Both the position numbers and the translations under genes were made by a program. Shown piece by piece: positions 10,749 to 22,900 of a stretch of DNA of 64,000 nucleotides. Positions within the stretch are counted from its first letter, which is position 1; each line of letters opens with the position of its first letter. Origin of the DNA: Branchipolynoe longqiensis. Taxonomy: Eukaryota; Annelida; Polychaeta; Phyllodocida; Polynoidae. Below the pieces are notes generated by a model. That model was not told where the DNA came from. It ran no database searches and saw only the letters and a program-made list of their open reading frames with translations. The stretch covers positions 44,712,293 through 44,776,292 of the forward strand of contig CM059196.1 in NCBI GenBank assembly GCA_030323885.1, written 5' to 3'.

Positions 10749-10923
10749 ATACGACTACTTCTCGCGTTGACAAGCGTCACTTGTGTTGTGACCTACACGA
10801 GCACATCAGCGAACTGTGTCAGCAGTGATTTTGCCCAACCGTTTAATTTGCCTGTCAGTCGCAGTGCCGTTCATCCATTGTCATCGATTCTGTAGACTAC
10901 GATCCTCTTTCTCAACGACGACG

Positions 10924-13095
10924 ATGGCTTGTGACGGGTCTGCCGGTGCCAGCAAACGCCAGAGGAAGGCCAACTATGGTGACCATGAGATCCAAGTGCT
11001 ACTGGAGGAGGTGATGCTGGGAAGGGTAATGTTGTTTTCGGCATTCAACAATAAGGTTACCCTCCAAGAAAAAAACAAGGCATGGGACACAGTTGTCAAT
11101 GCAATAAATGCTTGTGGGGTTGCTAAGCGCTCCCGCTCGGAGATCAAGGAGAAGTGGAAGGCCATGAAGTCAGAGGTCCTCAACCGACAGAGAAGAGCCA
11201 TGGAGACGGGAGGAGGGCCTCCGGACCAGGCACTCCCCTACGAGGAAAGCGTGCAGAAAATAATAGGTTTGGAGTCGAACCTGTACACAGGGGTGACAGG
11301 TAAGTTTATAAATATATAAATATAATTACTTAGAATATCGTTTATAACTATTTATTGGAAGTAGCATCATCTTAGTGTAAGGTCTACACTCTTACCTGTG
11401 AAACATAACAGGAACCGTTGTTGTTATTTAGACATCTTAACACTTTATTTCCTTTATAATCATGCTATTGTCATGGCACCACTCTTCTGCTAAAGTACCT
11501 CGTACCTGCAACAAGTAACACTTTATTTGCATTATAATCATGCTATTGTCATGGCACCACTCTCCTGTTGTTATTTGGTATTTTTAATAATCTCTTCACT
11601 CGCTACATACAATGTTTGGTAGAATCCTAATTCGCTTTACCTCTATTCCAGCTCCCTGTCCGGTCAGCTTTGCCAGTGAGTACAATGTTCATTATCCCGG
11701 ATAATAGTCATAGATGGCGTGCTATATTCTATTTCCTTTCACATGTTTTTCAAAACAATTGTTAACAACTTCGGCTGTCAGTGTATGATTCTCAGCGAAG
11801 CTTATAGACCTAAATCAATACTGTAGCGCCATAAATTTCCGTTACATTTACGAAATAGGACCATCTAGGGGCAACCGTTTTTATGCCCTCACAACGTCCA
11901 TATGCAAAACTCATAGAGCCAAAGCTGAAATTGTGCGCCATAAAATTCAATAAGTACACGAAAGCTTAGCGTTTATGGGCAACAGTTTTTATGCCCGCAC
12001 ATCGTACACATAAACAAAGGGCTTACCCAAATGAGAACTTTTCCGCTCTAAATGTCCCTTTAATCTATGCAGTACAGACAGGGCAGTTGCTATAAATCGC
12101 ACACGTTTCTTTTTGCAGGGCCGTCTACGTTGCCTATGGTGGAAATTGGGGGGTTCGACCCTCTGCTAGATTCGCAAGAAAACACAAGCGTCACCACGTT
12201 CACGCAGAGCCAGCCCGAGTTTGTGATGTCGACAGACACGCCCCGGGCTAGCGTGAGGCGACTCGTCACCTATCCACCACCGCCATCTCCAACAACCCCT
12301 GAGTGTAGTTCCGGGGCCACGCCGTTTTTTTTACAAACAGGTAAATATTATACGTCTCTGCTTCTCCACCACACATACACACATACACACAGTAACCGAT
12401 GTCGCAAGACATATGTCTCCACAACCAACACTTCAATCTAAATTTAGGGAATACCTATTCTCGTGCTAACCGAGTTTGTTTTCCACTCATAGAATTTTTA
12501 CAGAATACACTAATGTCATCATGGAATATGCGTTCCCCGACCTTGACATATATCGTGAATTACAAAGCACCCCAACAGTACATTTGAGCAACAACATGAA
12601 GTAACTGTAGGGAGGTGCTTCCAGCGCGTAGTGTTTATTACTGTTGGTGAAGAAAATTGCTCTCACGTGCTAACAACATTGTATAAGAAACTGACATGAG
12701 TAAACAATAACCCAGTGACAATACATAACTACTTGATCTTTACAGGCGCCCCTTCCCCTGTCACTTGCCAGCTCGAAACTGCTGAGGTAACAGCAACCCC
12801 TCTGACAGCCAGGGAAAGGCGGTCGAGACGGCGTGGGAGGACGCAAAGAGATGCACCTAATGACAAAGAGGAGCGTGCATTGCTGGCTATGCTAGAAAGT
12901 GGAGCAACGAAGAACAAAGCTAAAACGGCTTTGCTAGAAGCCCAGTTTGAGGCACAGATGGCACAGACGGCCCTACTGGAAGACCAGCAACGGACCCTGA
13001 GGGCACAGACAATGCTACTCCAAGCTCAATATCGCCGGGAACTTCTCGAAATAGAAAAGTTGGAGAGGGAGGTGGGGACATTGCATTATCCCTAG
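10924..13095 (+). CDS. Harbinger MADF/Myb-SANT-like DNA-binding protein
   Basis: Four exons join in frame: 10924-11299, 11652-11675, 12119-12340 and 12746-13095, with GT-AG introns, giving 323 residues. Residues 12-105 look like a Myb/SANT-like domain: KRQRKANYG, then VLLEEV, WDTVVNAINACG and EIKEKWKAMKSEV. The middle is Pro/Ser/Thr-rich. The C-terminus is a charged coiled coil (RERRSRRRGRTQRD, then repeated KTALLEAQ-type heptads). In known Harbinger elements this second protein takes the transposase into the nucleus and to the element ends; that role is inferred here. AATAAA at 13101-13106 follows the stop. The start at 10924 is chosen because the conserved copy starts just before the same SASKRQRKANYG block. 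Confidence 0.85.
11652..11675 (+). other. 24-nt microexon of the Myb-like gene
   Basis: A polypyrimidine tract with CAG precedes it and the strong donor GTGAGT follows. It is 24 bases long, so it keeps the frame, and adds eight residues after the SANT-like domain. The decayed sister element has a matching 24-nt exon at 50675-50698 with the same CAG and GTGAGT borders and the shared core TCCGG-CAGCTT. Because the flanking introns have diverged, this conservation supports a real exon. Confidence 0.75.
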
Positions 13096-13190
13096 TACAA
13101 AATAAAAGAAGCGCAAAATAAAACAGTCACCCTCATTGTATCCCCGTTTTGTCTATTTCATTTCTACCTACTTTTCGCTGCATGACACTA

Positions 13191-15266
13191 TTAGAAGTAG
13201 TTATCAACCATTCTCTGGCGGGCAGCTTTCCCAACCTGAGAGCGAACCCGCTCAGACTGTCGATAATTGTGAGGGCGGTTATCGTATGCTTCGTTTGCTG
13301 CATCCCTGTGTGCCTCATCTTCATTCTCAGACTCCGAATCGGACGGGTCATCCAGGTTGAGCTGTCGTGCTTTGTTGTGGAGGATGATGCACACACTGAT
13401 GACGTTGCATGCTTTAACTGGGTCCAAGCGGAGTCGACGCAGACAGTGCCAGCGTCTTTTTAGGAGTCCTATGGACCGTTCAACAAGAGACCTAGCTGCT
13501 TTGTGATGATTATTGTAGGCCCTCTGACTTGGTGAGTTAGGATTCAGGAAAGGGGTGAAGAGCCAATCGCGCAGCATGTAGCCACTATCCCCAAGCAGCA
13601 GGCCGTCGACAGGTTTCTGGTTGCTCTCGAATGCATCGAAAAGATATGACTCCCGTAGAATGCGCGCATCGTGGACGCTGCCTGGCCACTTTACGATACA
13701 ATCGATGAAGACTAGGTCCGCATCACAAATCACCTGCCAAAAAAAAGGGAAAGGTCCATGAAATAAAGTCTACAGAACTGATTGAAATAAAGTATACACA
13801 ACGGATTACAGGATAATATCAGATGATTAGTCGTGATATAATAAATATATAATGTGACCAGGTTCTACTACCTGCTAATTTACCATGGCTAAGAGCAAAT
13901 ATTCCCTCCTGTACTGAAGAGAAAAATGTATTAGCCCTACATTTTATGAAAACCATAGAAACCGTTCGTAGCTAATACAAAAGAACAATTGTCACATGAT
14001 GGTGAATGGCCTTAATTATACAGCACAGTGCTGATGACAACGCTACTTAAAATAGGGAGTAGGGAGTATGAAAAAAATTAATGTAGAGTCAAAAGTACCT
14101 GGACATTGAGCGAGTGATAATGTTTCCGGTTAACAAATTCGTGCTCGTACTCGGAGGGGGCCTGTATGCGGATCTGAGTGCCGTCGATGCATCCGAAGAC
14201 ATTCGGGAAGCCATACGTGTTGAAGATTTTCCCCTTCGAGCGGTCAGCAGCCTCCGGAGTCGGAAGCTGGACACTTTGGGGGAGTTGACGGAGGAGGGCT
14301 TCCGTCACTCGTGGAATAGTCCGTGAGACGGTGGACTGATCCACGCCAATCAACTCCCCACAGACATCCTGGAAGCTGGAACTCGCGTAGAACCGCAGGG
14401 CGATCATCACCTAGTAGAAATGTGGACAATATTAGCAAATAATACCAATCGGATTACATTGACACAAAAGGAAAATGTTTCACCATTTCACATTTCAACG
14501 TGCCCTCCGAAGACATAAATGACATAGTAGTGGCTTTAGGTGTACTAAGAACAATCATATCCATGACAAGCGGAAATACCAAAGTACACAAATAGATAAC
14601 TAAGGTGTGCATTGAATGTGATGTGATTATAACAGGTTCAACAATGTCACACTTCTCTCTATTATTAAGTGCGTTAGAAAATAATTTACGTGGGGCCTAC
14701 CACCACGAAAGGACTAGTATGGATATGGATGGACACTCATTTTTTAAATACATGTACCCTACTAGATAACAGTTTTCCTAGTTAAACACACATAACACAC
14801 TGTGTGGTGCACACGCATAACACATTATATTTCAGCACTTTGACTTAACCGAGTGACAGCCGACGAGGGTTCGATTTGTAAAATTCCTCGTTTATTTACA
14901 TGTTATTTACGTGTTATATTCACCCCAAAATAATTATGCCTACATCTGCTGGCATTCTGCGGTCATCAAAGAGGCGTTACGACAAAATCAAACTAACAGA
15001 CTAACTGAGTATATCAATTGTGAGCAAAATAAAACCGCATTTCTCCCTACCTGCAACAGTGGTGGAACAGCTCCACTTCGGTTTGCCAGCTCGATTTGGT
15101 CTCTAACGGAATCGGTGATCGCCAATATGTGGTGCCGCCGGAATCGGAATTTCTTGAAGAGCTCTACATCATCAAACTTTTCGAATGGATGCGTTCGATC
15201 CCGCAAAATGCGATTCCGGTGCAAATCACGCCTTGCTCTGTACCGCCGATATATAAACAAATCCAT
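13191..15266 (-). CDS. PIF/Harbinger DDE transposase (HARBI1-like)
   Basis: Three exons on the minus strand, 15266-15051, 14410-14099 and 13733-13191, join in phase 0 with GT-AG introns and encode 356 residues. Exon 1 carries the HARBI1-type N-terminus (FKKFRFRRHHILAI, ending GAVPPLLQ). Exon 2 carries the helix-turn-helix-like block (LRFYASSSFQ, then GVDQSTVSRT) and the first catalytic Asp (GCIDGTQI). Exon 3 carries the second Asp (PGSVHDARIL), GDSGY, and the catalytic Glu in VERSIGLLKRRW. The usual size for the family is about 350 residues. It cuts and rejoins element ends in the nucleus. Convergent to the Myb-like gene, with only about 95 bp between the stops. The longer upstream frame to 15425 runs into the inverted terminal repeat, so the ATG at 15266 is preferred. 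No inactivating change is seen. Confidence 0.92.
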
Positions 15267-15435
15267 CCTAACACCACTCGTAAACGTGCTGTGAAACGGG
15301 GTTAGTGTAATCGACCTTAAACGCGCGGTATTAGCGTAAAACCGCCTCCCGCATACACCCTTTTCGGCGCTAAACCAGAAATCCCGTCTAAACGCGTTTT
15401 GGCTCGGTAACACCGACTCCTGCATATGGCCCCAG

Positions 15436-16379
15436 GGGCCATATGCATGGAGCAGTGTTAGAGAGCCAAACCGCGTTTAGGGAGGGATTTCTGGTTTAGC
15501 GCCGAAAAGTTGGTATGCATGGAGCAGTGTTAGGCCTAACACCGCACGTTTAAACTAGGTTAAGCTAAACAAGAAAAAAGCTGGTTTACAGGCGATGTTA
15601 GTTATCAAATCTATTCAATGCGATCATATTTAACAGAATTTGCTACCAAATAAGTGAAATTTGACCAATTTAACCCTAAATTCGAAGCGTTATTAAGGCT
15701 ACCGCCGCAATGGCGGCGATATTAATAGTTATATTTTCGAATTGACGAACGTAAAGTAAACAAATCGCCGCCGTCGCGACCGCTGCGTCGACGTCGACAT
15801 CCATACTGGCCGACGTCTACGCATTGGCGTCAGTGTATTAGCGATTTGTTTACTTTACGCTCGTCGATTTGACAATATGAATAACGCCGCCAATGCTGCG
15901 GCTACATTAATATCGTTTCGAATTTAGGGTTAAATTGATAAGATTTCACTTATTGCATATGTAATTCTGTTAAATATGACAGCATTTAATAGATTTGGGC
16001 GCAAGAAATTCCCGCCGATTCGGCGGCGACGGCGATTTGTTTACATTACGTTCGTCCATTCGAAAATATAACTATTAATATCGGCGCAAATGCGGCTGCT
16101 GCGTTAATATCGCTTCGTTTTTAGGGTTGATTTGCTTAAATTTCACTTATTGCGTATGTAATTCTGTTAAATATGATCGCATTCAATAGATTTGAGCTAA
16201 ATATATGGATACAAATGCAGAGGGATTTCCCAAATCTATAAATAGATTCACGTTTATCTATCACTCACCGTTTAGACCGCCATGCATACCGTTTCGATGC
16301 CGCCGATAAACGGTGATAGCTATACGGTGTTAGATGGATAACACCACACGCCTCTAACACTGCTCCATGCATATGGCCC
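15436..16379. mobile_element. non-autonomous Harbinger element
   Basis: Starts GGGCCATATGCATGGAGCAG directly after the CAG that ends the autonomous element and ends CTGCTCCATGCATATGGCCC. It is followed by CTG at 16380-16382, not CAG. The interior repeats the CG-rich and TTCGAAAATATA blocks seen in the other copies. No coding potential. Confidence 0.75.
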
Positions 16380-16469
16380 CTGCATGGATCAGTGACTATG
16401 ACCCACATCCGCACTGAGGTGTGTAGTTGATAACCCGTTGCGGTCCCACTCAAGCTCGTGTTTCCTTAA

Positions 16470-17332
16470 GGCCCTGTCACACTACGACGTTTCTCACCAA
16501 CGTGCTTCGACGTGTGCCGACGGGTTGGGTTTTTGTTCAACACGTCGGTACACGTCCGGTACGTTACCGGCGCGTTGCCGGCGCGTTACCGGCGCGTTAC
16601 CGGCGCGTCGGTACATAGCAACGTGTGAATGGACACGTCGGCGCGCGTCGGGGCGCGTCGGGGCGCGTCGAGGTTTTGTGCATGCACAAAACTTTGGACG
16701 CGCGGCGACGCGCGCCAACGGGTTGGAGGGCGCGTTACGGACGCGTTAGCAACACGTCGACACGCGTTGGCGGCGCGCCGGCCGTACGCTGGCAGGACGT
16801 TGATCAACGTTGGTTAACGTTGGCTTTTTTTCCCCCAAAAATGGGAGCGTTCCGTCGGCGCGTCGGGAAAGTCCCATCGACATGTTGTGGGCATGCCATT
16901 GGCGTTGCTCCAGCGTTTCTCGGCGCGTTGGACGTGTTGCCGGCGCGCCTGGATGCGTTGGCCGCGCGCTGTGGACGCGCTGCGGGCGCGTCCTAACGTG
17001 TTGCTGGCGGGTATGTACGGGTTCACGCAATACTAACACGATACCAATGCGCTGCCTCCACGCCGTAAACGCGCCGACAACGCGCCGACAGCGCGCCGAC
17101 AGCGCGCCGACAACACGCCAATAACACGCTACCGACACGCTACATACATCCTAATAACACGCTACTAACGCGCCAATAACACACCAATAATGCGCCTCCA
17201 ACCCGCCACTAACACGCTGCGCCGCGTCAAACTTTCTCCCAAAGCGCTGAAAAGTTTGACGTTTCTCGACGGGTTGCAAATATTTTGTGCGTTGCCGGCG
17301 CGCCGGCGGAAGCGTCGTAGTGTGACAGGGCC
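16470..17332. mobile_element. CG-rich MITE with TTAA duplication
   Basis: Perfect 20-bp inverted ends: GGCCCTGTCACACTACGACG at 16470-16489 and its inverse at 17313-17332. TTAA lies on both sides (16466-16469 and 17333-17336). The 863-bp interior is packed with GGCGCGTCGG and GCGCGCCGACA strings. The open frames there on both strands come from this composition. TTAA suggests a piggyBac- or Kolobok-type transposase acting in trans. Confidence 0.85.
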
Positions 17333-17404
17333 TTAACCTGTGTAGATGCGCCGCCTGTTTCTCCACACACCCATTGGTCCTTGAAATGATTCTATATTTG
17401 TTGT

Positions 17405-17600
17405 CTTGTTTGTTGTTGTTTTACATCCTAGCAACATCTAATGTTATCAGGTCGGGTATCGACTGGATACAGTGCGCACTCAGGGTTACTTTATAGTGCT
17501 GCCACACTGGGAAACCCGGCCGCCAGCACCATGACCTGATATCCCACTCAGTCACATTATCCTGACCCTGAGCCAACCAGTCCTTCCCCTATTCTATTAA
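17405..17600 (-). mobile_element. SINE, tail half, split by foldback element
   Basis: The tail half of a minus-strand SINE ends at CTATTCTATTAA (17600). The head half resumes at 36027 with ATTAATGCCGAG. Removing 17601-36026 and one ATTAA rejoins the family consensus exactly. Confidence 0.85.
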
Positions 17601-18217
17601 CAGGTTGGAGAGCTTACCTCGTTTTAGCCCTGGTGGTCATTTGACCACCGAGTTAATTACCAAAGTCGAATTTTATATAAGATTAATGTGGAGTTTGAGA
17701 ATTTTGGCTGTGACTCAGTGCGTTTTGGGATGTTTTCATATTGGAATATATCACTGGAAAGCAACACATTATATCTAAATTCCTGAATATTTTCAGGGCA
17801 TTTAGTTGTGACCGGATTGAGTAAATTAGCAGTGAATATTAGGAAATAATGCATTAGTTACAACACATGGCTACAGGCCAGAACTGCCCATGATAGTACT
17901 GCGTTGGTATAACAGTAAATGCCAAACAATAGGGCACTTCCAGTCAACCATGCGGGTATATGCTGGTCTGTTGCCCACTGACATACTTCCACTTGCCACT
18001 GGGGGAGGTCCTGTGGGAACTGTTGTTCATCAGTTAGATATATTTTTGTGTACAAATATATATTTACATAATATATCATTCACTGTAATTATATGTATAT
18101 CACTTTTCTTGCTGATACAGAAATATTTACAAAAACATTAGCTAAAATATTATTGCATTTACATTTGATTTATTTCACTTTTGGTTATTACTTTAGATTT
18201 TTATTCAAATATTTTGG
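17601..18217 (+). repeat. left foldback arm
   Basis: Follows the 2610-3249 arm throughout, including CAACCATGCGGGTATATGC, and is preceded by ATTAA. Confidence 0.85.
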
Positions 18218-18446
18218 AGCTGGTGGAGGCAGGCTCGGAGCCGGGAAGCTATCAGGCGTGGCCCCGGGAGTCCCGGTTCAGGGATTTTGTGATTCACAGT
18301 GCAGGGAGGCAGGGAGTTCTGGCTCAGGGAGGCCAGGAGTCCCACCGCAGTGATGCAAGGAGTCCCGGCACAGCGAGGCCGGGAGTTCTGGCACAGAGGC
18401 CGGGAAGCCCAGCACAGGGAGGCCAGGAGTCCTGGCGCAGGGAGGC
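18218..18446 (+). repeat. GC-rich minisatellite next to foldback arm
   Basis: About nine units of GGAGGCCAGGAGTCCCGGC type, related in sequence and position to the array at 3253-3420. Confidence 0.75.
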
Positions 18447-18557
18447 TGGATTGTATATATTATTATATATAGACCTGTATACACATGCATATATATGCAT
18501 ACATATGAATACATAGATACTTTTGGTCAATGACCCATCTTTTTTAGGTCAATATGA

Positions 18558-18755
18558 CCAGACGGGATGGCCGACTGGGTTAGAGCATCCGTTTCCCATG
18601 TTGGTATATTGCGGGGTCGTGGGTTCGAACCCTGGTCGAGTCAAACCAATGACTTAAAAATTGATACTTGTCACTTCCTAGCCTGGCGCTCAGCATTATT
18701 AGGATAGGGCAAGGACTGGTTGGCTCAGTGTCAGGATAATGCGACTGAATGGGAT
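18558..18755 (+). mobile_element. tRNA-derived SINE, 3' truncated
   Basis: Head GATGGCCGACTGGGTTAGAG and box B GGTTCGAACCC are clear; the body ends at GGGATACCAGG, where a LINE fragment follows. Confidence 0.8.
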
Positions 18756-18992
18756 ACCAGGTATTTGTCGATTTCACTAAGGCATTTGATACAGTCAGGA
18801 GGGCCGGGCTATGGCAGCTACTGAGGAAGTATGGATGCCAAGAGAAGTTCACAACTATGATCAAGGCTCTACATACAGGAATGATGGCAAACGATAGTAT
18901 TGGAGGGGAAGCCTCTGAAACGTTTGGGGTTACCAATGGGGTCAAGCAAGGTTGTGTACTGGCCCCCACGCTCTTCTCCATCTTCCTATCAG
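18755..18992 (+). pseudogene. LINE reverse transcriptase fragment
   Basis: About 78 codons with reverse transcriptase motifs: VFVDFTKAFDTV (motif A) and GVKQGCVLAPTLFS (motif B). The catalytic YADD block and everything beyond are missing. The fragment joins the gypsy remnant directly at about 18992. It is a dead piece of a non-LTR retrotransposon, perhaps RTE-like. Confidence 0.8.
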
Positions 18993-19900
18993 AAAGCAAA
19001 TCAAAGATAAAGTGGCCAAGTGTCAAATATGCCAAAGTTTCAGAAATTTTCAGCAATCTGAACCACTAATCAATCACGAAATACCCGAAATACCGTTTTA
19101 CAAAATTGGCATCGATTTCTTCCAGGTAAAGAAACATTTTTATTAATTGTTGACTACTATTAAAAATTTCTTGGAGTCATTGAAATGACAAACACGTCAA
19201 GTAAAAGTACTATGAAAGAATTGAAGTCTGTATTCGGCCATTACGGCATACCACACACTGTAGTATCAGACAATGGTCCACAATTCTCAAGCAGAGAATA
19301 TAAAGAATTTGCGAAAGAATACAATTTCAAGCGCTGCTTCTTGAACCCAATGTACCCACAAAGCAACCGAGAGGTAGAAAGATAGGTACAGATAATAAAG
19401 AGAATGATAAAAAAAGGGCGAACTCGACAACAAAGACATGAACATTGCACTATTAAACTACCAAAATACACCCTTGACAGGCATGAACGCATCACCAGCA
19501 CAACTACTCATGATTCGCAAACTAAAATCAAAACTCCCGACAGAAGCAAAACAATTGAAACTGAAACCACAGAAATCTAAAACAAACCAAATAATAATAA
19601 ATCAGCAAAAAGAAAAAGAAATACTTCAACAAAAGAACAAAAGAAACACACAAACTGCTAAACATCGGGAACAAAGTAAAATACTTAAACCACAAAAAAG
19701 AATGGGCATCAGGACACATAACAAAGACTAACAACCCAAGAAAGAGAGACTACGAAATAACAAAAACAGAAAACAACACATTACGCAGAAATAGAATACA
19801 CATTTTTAAAGTAGCTGAAAACAACAAAAATCAGCAACCAGCTGAAATTAAATGATATAGAACAAGATACGGTAGGCAAATAAGACCTTTAGAACACATG
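18993..19900 (+). pseudogene. Ty3/gypsy integrase remnant
   Basis: Contains a zinc-finger-like CQIC block, IGIDFF (first catalytic Asp), SDNGPQFSS (second Asp) and NREVER (Glu), the D,D-E integrase core. Frameshifts and a TAG after the NREVER block break it, and about 130 further codons of C-terminal tail follow in pieces. The 5' part (gag, protease, reverse transcriptase) is absent. The end at RPLEHM is cut by the LINE at 19901; the reading continues for a few codons at 23154. Non-functional. Confidence 0.85.
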
Positions 19901-22900
19901 TTGGTGTGGTCAGGGGATGTCACCCCTTCAAGTGCATGAAGACTGGAGCAGCAGATGAGTTAGAAGATCAATAGCTTTGAAGGTGTAACAGCAAGATGAT
20001 GTGGCTCATCAGGGCACACTCTGACAAAGATGAGTAAGTGGCCAGTCACCTTGGAAAGGAAGGGGAACCTACCAAGTATTTACTCATAGTAAGCAATGGT
20101 AATTAATGGAAACAAATTTAGAGATGGAGACAACTCTGGTCCCTCTGCGGGGAAGCCTTCTAATAGCTACAGTTGAGGCACCTTTCCTTCAACTATTAAG
20201 AAACCTCGTAATGACAATGTAAACTCAAAGCCTAAAATAGGAAGGTATGCATCTGATGTCAGGCAACTGAAAACTGGAGGAAAGGTGCTAAAGGTTGGTA
20301 CATGGAATGCATAAACTTTGTTCAAACCAGGCCGATATGACAACCTGAAAGTGGAAATGACAGCGCTAAACCTTGACATCCTAGGTATAGCTGAGACGAG
20401 ATGGACGGGTGACGGGAGGATAGGTGATAGTGAGGTAGATATGATATATTCTGGAGATGAAAAACATCAGTATGGCGTTGGAATTATGATGAAGAAGTCC
20501 ATTGCCGCCACAATGATTGGATTCTGGCCAGTATCTGACAGAATTATTATGATGAAGCTGAGGGGAAAACCGTTCAATATAAACATTCTGCAAGTTTATG
20601 CACCAACCTCAGATCACGATGATGAAGAAGTCAACGAGTTCTATGACAGCATCAAAAAGGTAATAGAATACACCAAGTCTGGAGAAATAACAATTGTTAT
20701 GGGCGATTGGAATGCGAAAGTTGGAGAACAACATGAATATCCAGTAACAGGAAGATTTGGCTTAGGTGAGAGAAATGATCGTGGTGAATACTTGATAAAT
20801 TTCTGTTTGACATCAAAACTAGTAATTGCTAACACCTTATTTGAACATCCAAAGAGGAGACTATATACATGGAAGAGCCCTGGTGATGTATGTCGGAACC
20901 AGATCGATTACATTCTTGTCAACCAACGATATCGAAATTGTATCAAACAGGCAAGGACATATCCAGGTGCTGACATATGTTCGGATCATAATCCAGTAGT
21001 AATCAGTATGGTAGTGAAATTGAAACAGCAGAACAAAATTAAAAACAACATTCAAATGGATATGAACATGTTAAAAGATGCAAAATACAGAACTAAGTAT
21101 AATGTCTCTGTTCATAACAAATTCAGTGTACTGATGAATGAAGAAACTCCTCAGAGAGAGTATAACAACATTGAAATGGAATGGGAAGCTCTCAGAGAAA
21201 GCATGGTCAAGTCAGCAGAGGAGGTGTTACCAAATAAAAAACGAGAGACAAAGCAATCATGGATGACGCAAACCATACTAGAAAAGATGGCAGAAAGGAA
21301 GAAAGTGAAAACCAGTGATCCACCTAAATACAAACACCTGAAGAATGAAATAGAAGATGAATGCAAAAAAGCTAAAGATGAATGGTGGAATAAGAAGTGT
21401 GAAGTAGTGGAACAACTTGAGTCTCAACATCGTTCAAGAGAGATGCACAAGAAAGTGAAAGAGATAACAGGTCAAGGATACAGACAGAGAAGCAGTAAAT
21501 GTATCAAGAACAAAGACGGCAAACTGCTCTTTGAAGAAGATGAAATAAAGTCCAGATGGGAAGAATATGTAAATGAACTATACAATGATGACAGAGGGAA
21601 CCCACCCACAATTGAGAAAGAAGATGGGAATATTATATTAGTATCAGAGGTTGAGAAGGCTATCAATGATCTAAAGGCAGGTAAGGCTCCTGGAAGTGAC
21701 CAGATAACATTAGAAATGATAAAAGGACTAGATGAAGTGGGGATTCAAATCATTCATAAGCTAGTAACTGAAATCTATGAGACTGGATTTATACCATTGA
21801 ATATGAATGAATCCATATTTGTATGACTCCCAAAGAAGCTAAAACCAACATTGTGTACTGAGTACAGAACACTAAGCCTGATGAGTCATATGTTGAAGAT
21901 GATCCTGAAAATAATTTTACTGAGAAACAGACAGAAAATTGAAGAACAAATCAGTAACGTACAAAGTGGGTTTATATCTGGAGGAGGTACACGTGAAGGG
22001 ATTTTCAATATGAGAATGATTTGTGAACGTTATTGTGAAGTGAACCAGGATGTTTATGCCTGCTTTATTGACTATGAGAAGGCCTTCGACCGAGTCAATC
22101 ATGAACTGTTAATCAAATGTTTACAAGATATTGGTGTCAATGGCAAAGACATTAAACTAATTGTGAACTTATACTGGACACAATGTGCATTTATAAAAAT
22201 GGAGCAGGGCCTATCGGATGAAGTTATGATTAAACGAGGAGTTCGACAGGGGTGTGTATTGTCACCATGTCTATTTAACCTGTACACAGAGATGATTTTC
22301 AGACACATTGAAGATTGCAAGGGAGTGACAATAGGTGGCATGAACATCAACAATCTTAGATATGCTGATGACAGTGTAATACTAGCAGACAGTGAGAAAA
22401 ACCTACAAGATATAGTGAATAGAATCAATAAAGCTGGAATACTATTCAACATGAAGATGAATGCCAGGAAGACCAAAACAATGGTTATAAGTAAAAAGAC
22501 AGATAAACCAAATGTCAATATAACCATAGATGGCACAAACATAGAACAAGTATCCGAATTCATATATCTCGGACAAAAGATTACAAATGATGGGAGATGT
22601 GAGGAAGAAATTAAAAGAAGGATAACAATAGCCCGAACAACATTCTTCAAAATGTATAGAGTGTTAACATCAAGTAAGATATTAATACAAACAAGGAAGC
22701 GTATTCTTCAGTGTTATGTGTGGTCTACTCTAATGTATGGGGCAGAGACATGGACAATCTCTAAGAAAATGTACAAACGTTTAGCAGCATTTGAGATGTG
22801 GACTTATCGAAGGATGATGAAAATATCATGGACAAAGAAGATCACCAACAAAGAAGTTCTCAGAAAAATTAAAAATAAGAAAAGCTTGTTTGCCACTATA

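Larger units (their letters stand above)
10116..15432. mobile_element. apparently complete PIF/Harbinger transposon
   Basis: Inverted ends GGGCCATATGCAGGA and TCCTGCATATGGCCC, flanked by CAG at 10113-10115 and 15433-15435. CWG or TWA 3-bp duplications are normal for this superfamily. Inside are the two expected genes in convergent order: a MADF/Myb-like DNA-binding protein gene (plus strand) and a DDE transposase gene (minus strand). Both have uninterrupted frames when canonical introns are removed. Subterminal CGGTGTTAGCG and AACGCGTTT motifs occur near both ends and may be transposase or Myb-protein binding sites. At 5.3 kb it is of normal size for an autonomous animal Harbinger. Confidence 0.88.

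Noticed and set aside
10585..10773. Poly-Val and poly-Thr frames
   Set aside because: Artefacts of the (ACT)n tract in the Harbinger leader.
12399..12587. Extra exon in the Myb-like gene
   Set aside because: It lies within the last intron and lacks matching splice sites; the decayed sister gene shows no counterpart.
15266..15425. Longer N-terminus for the transposase
   Set aside because: The extension reads through the inverted terminal repeat, which the non-autonomous copies share without a frame.
16427..17138. Several 60-130-codon Arg-rich frames
   Set aside because: All lie in the CG-saturated MITE, on both strands, with no conserved domain.
18562..18640. Possible tRNA gene
   Set aside because: Box A and box B are present, but there is no matching acceptor stem and the head is joined to a SINE body; the same applies to the other SINE heads.
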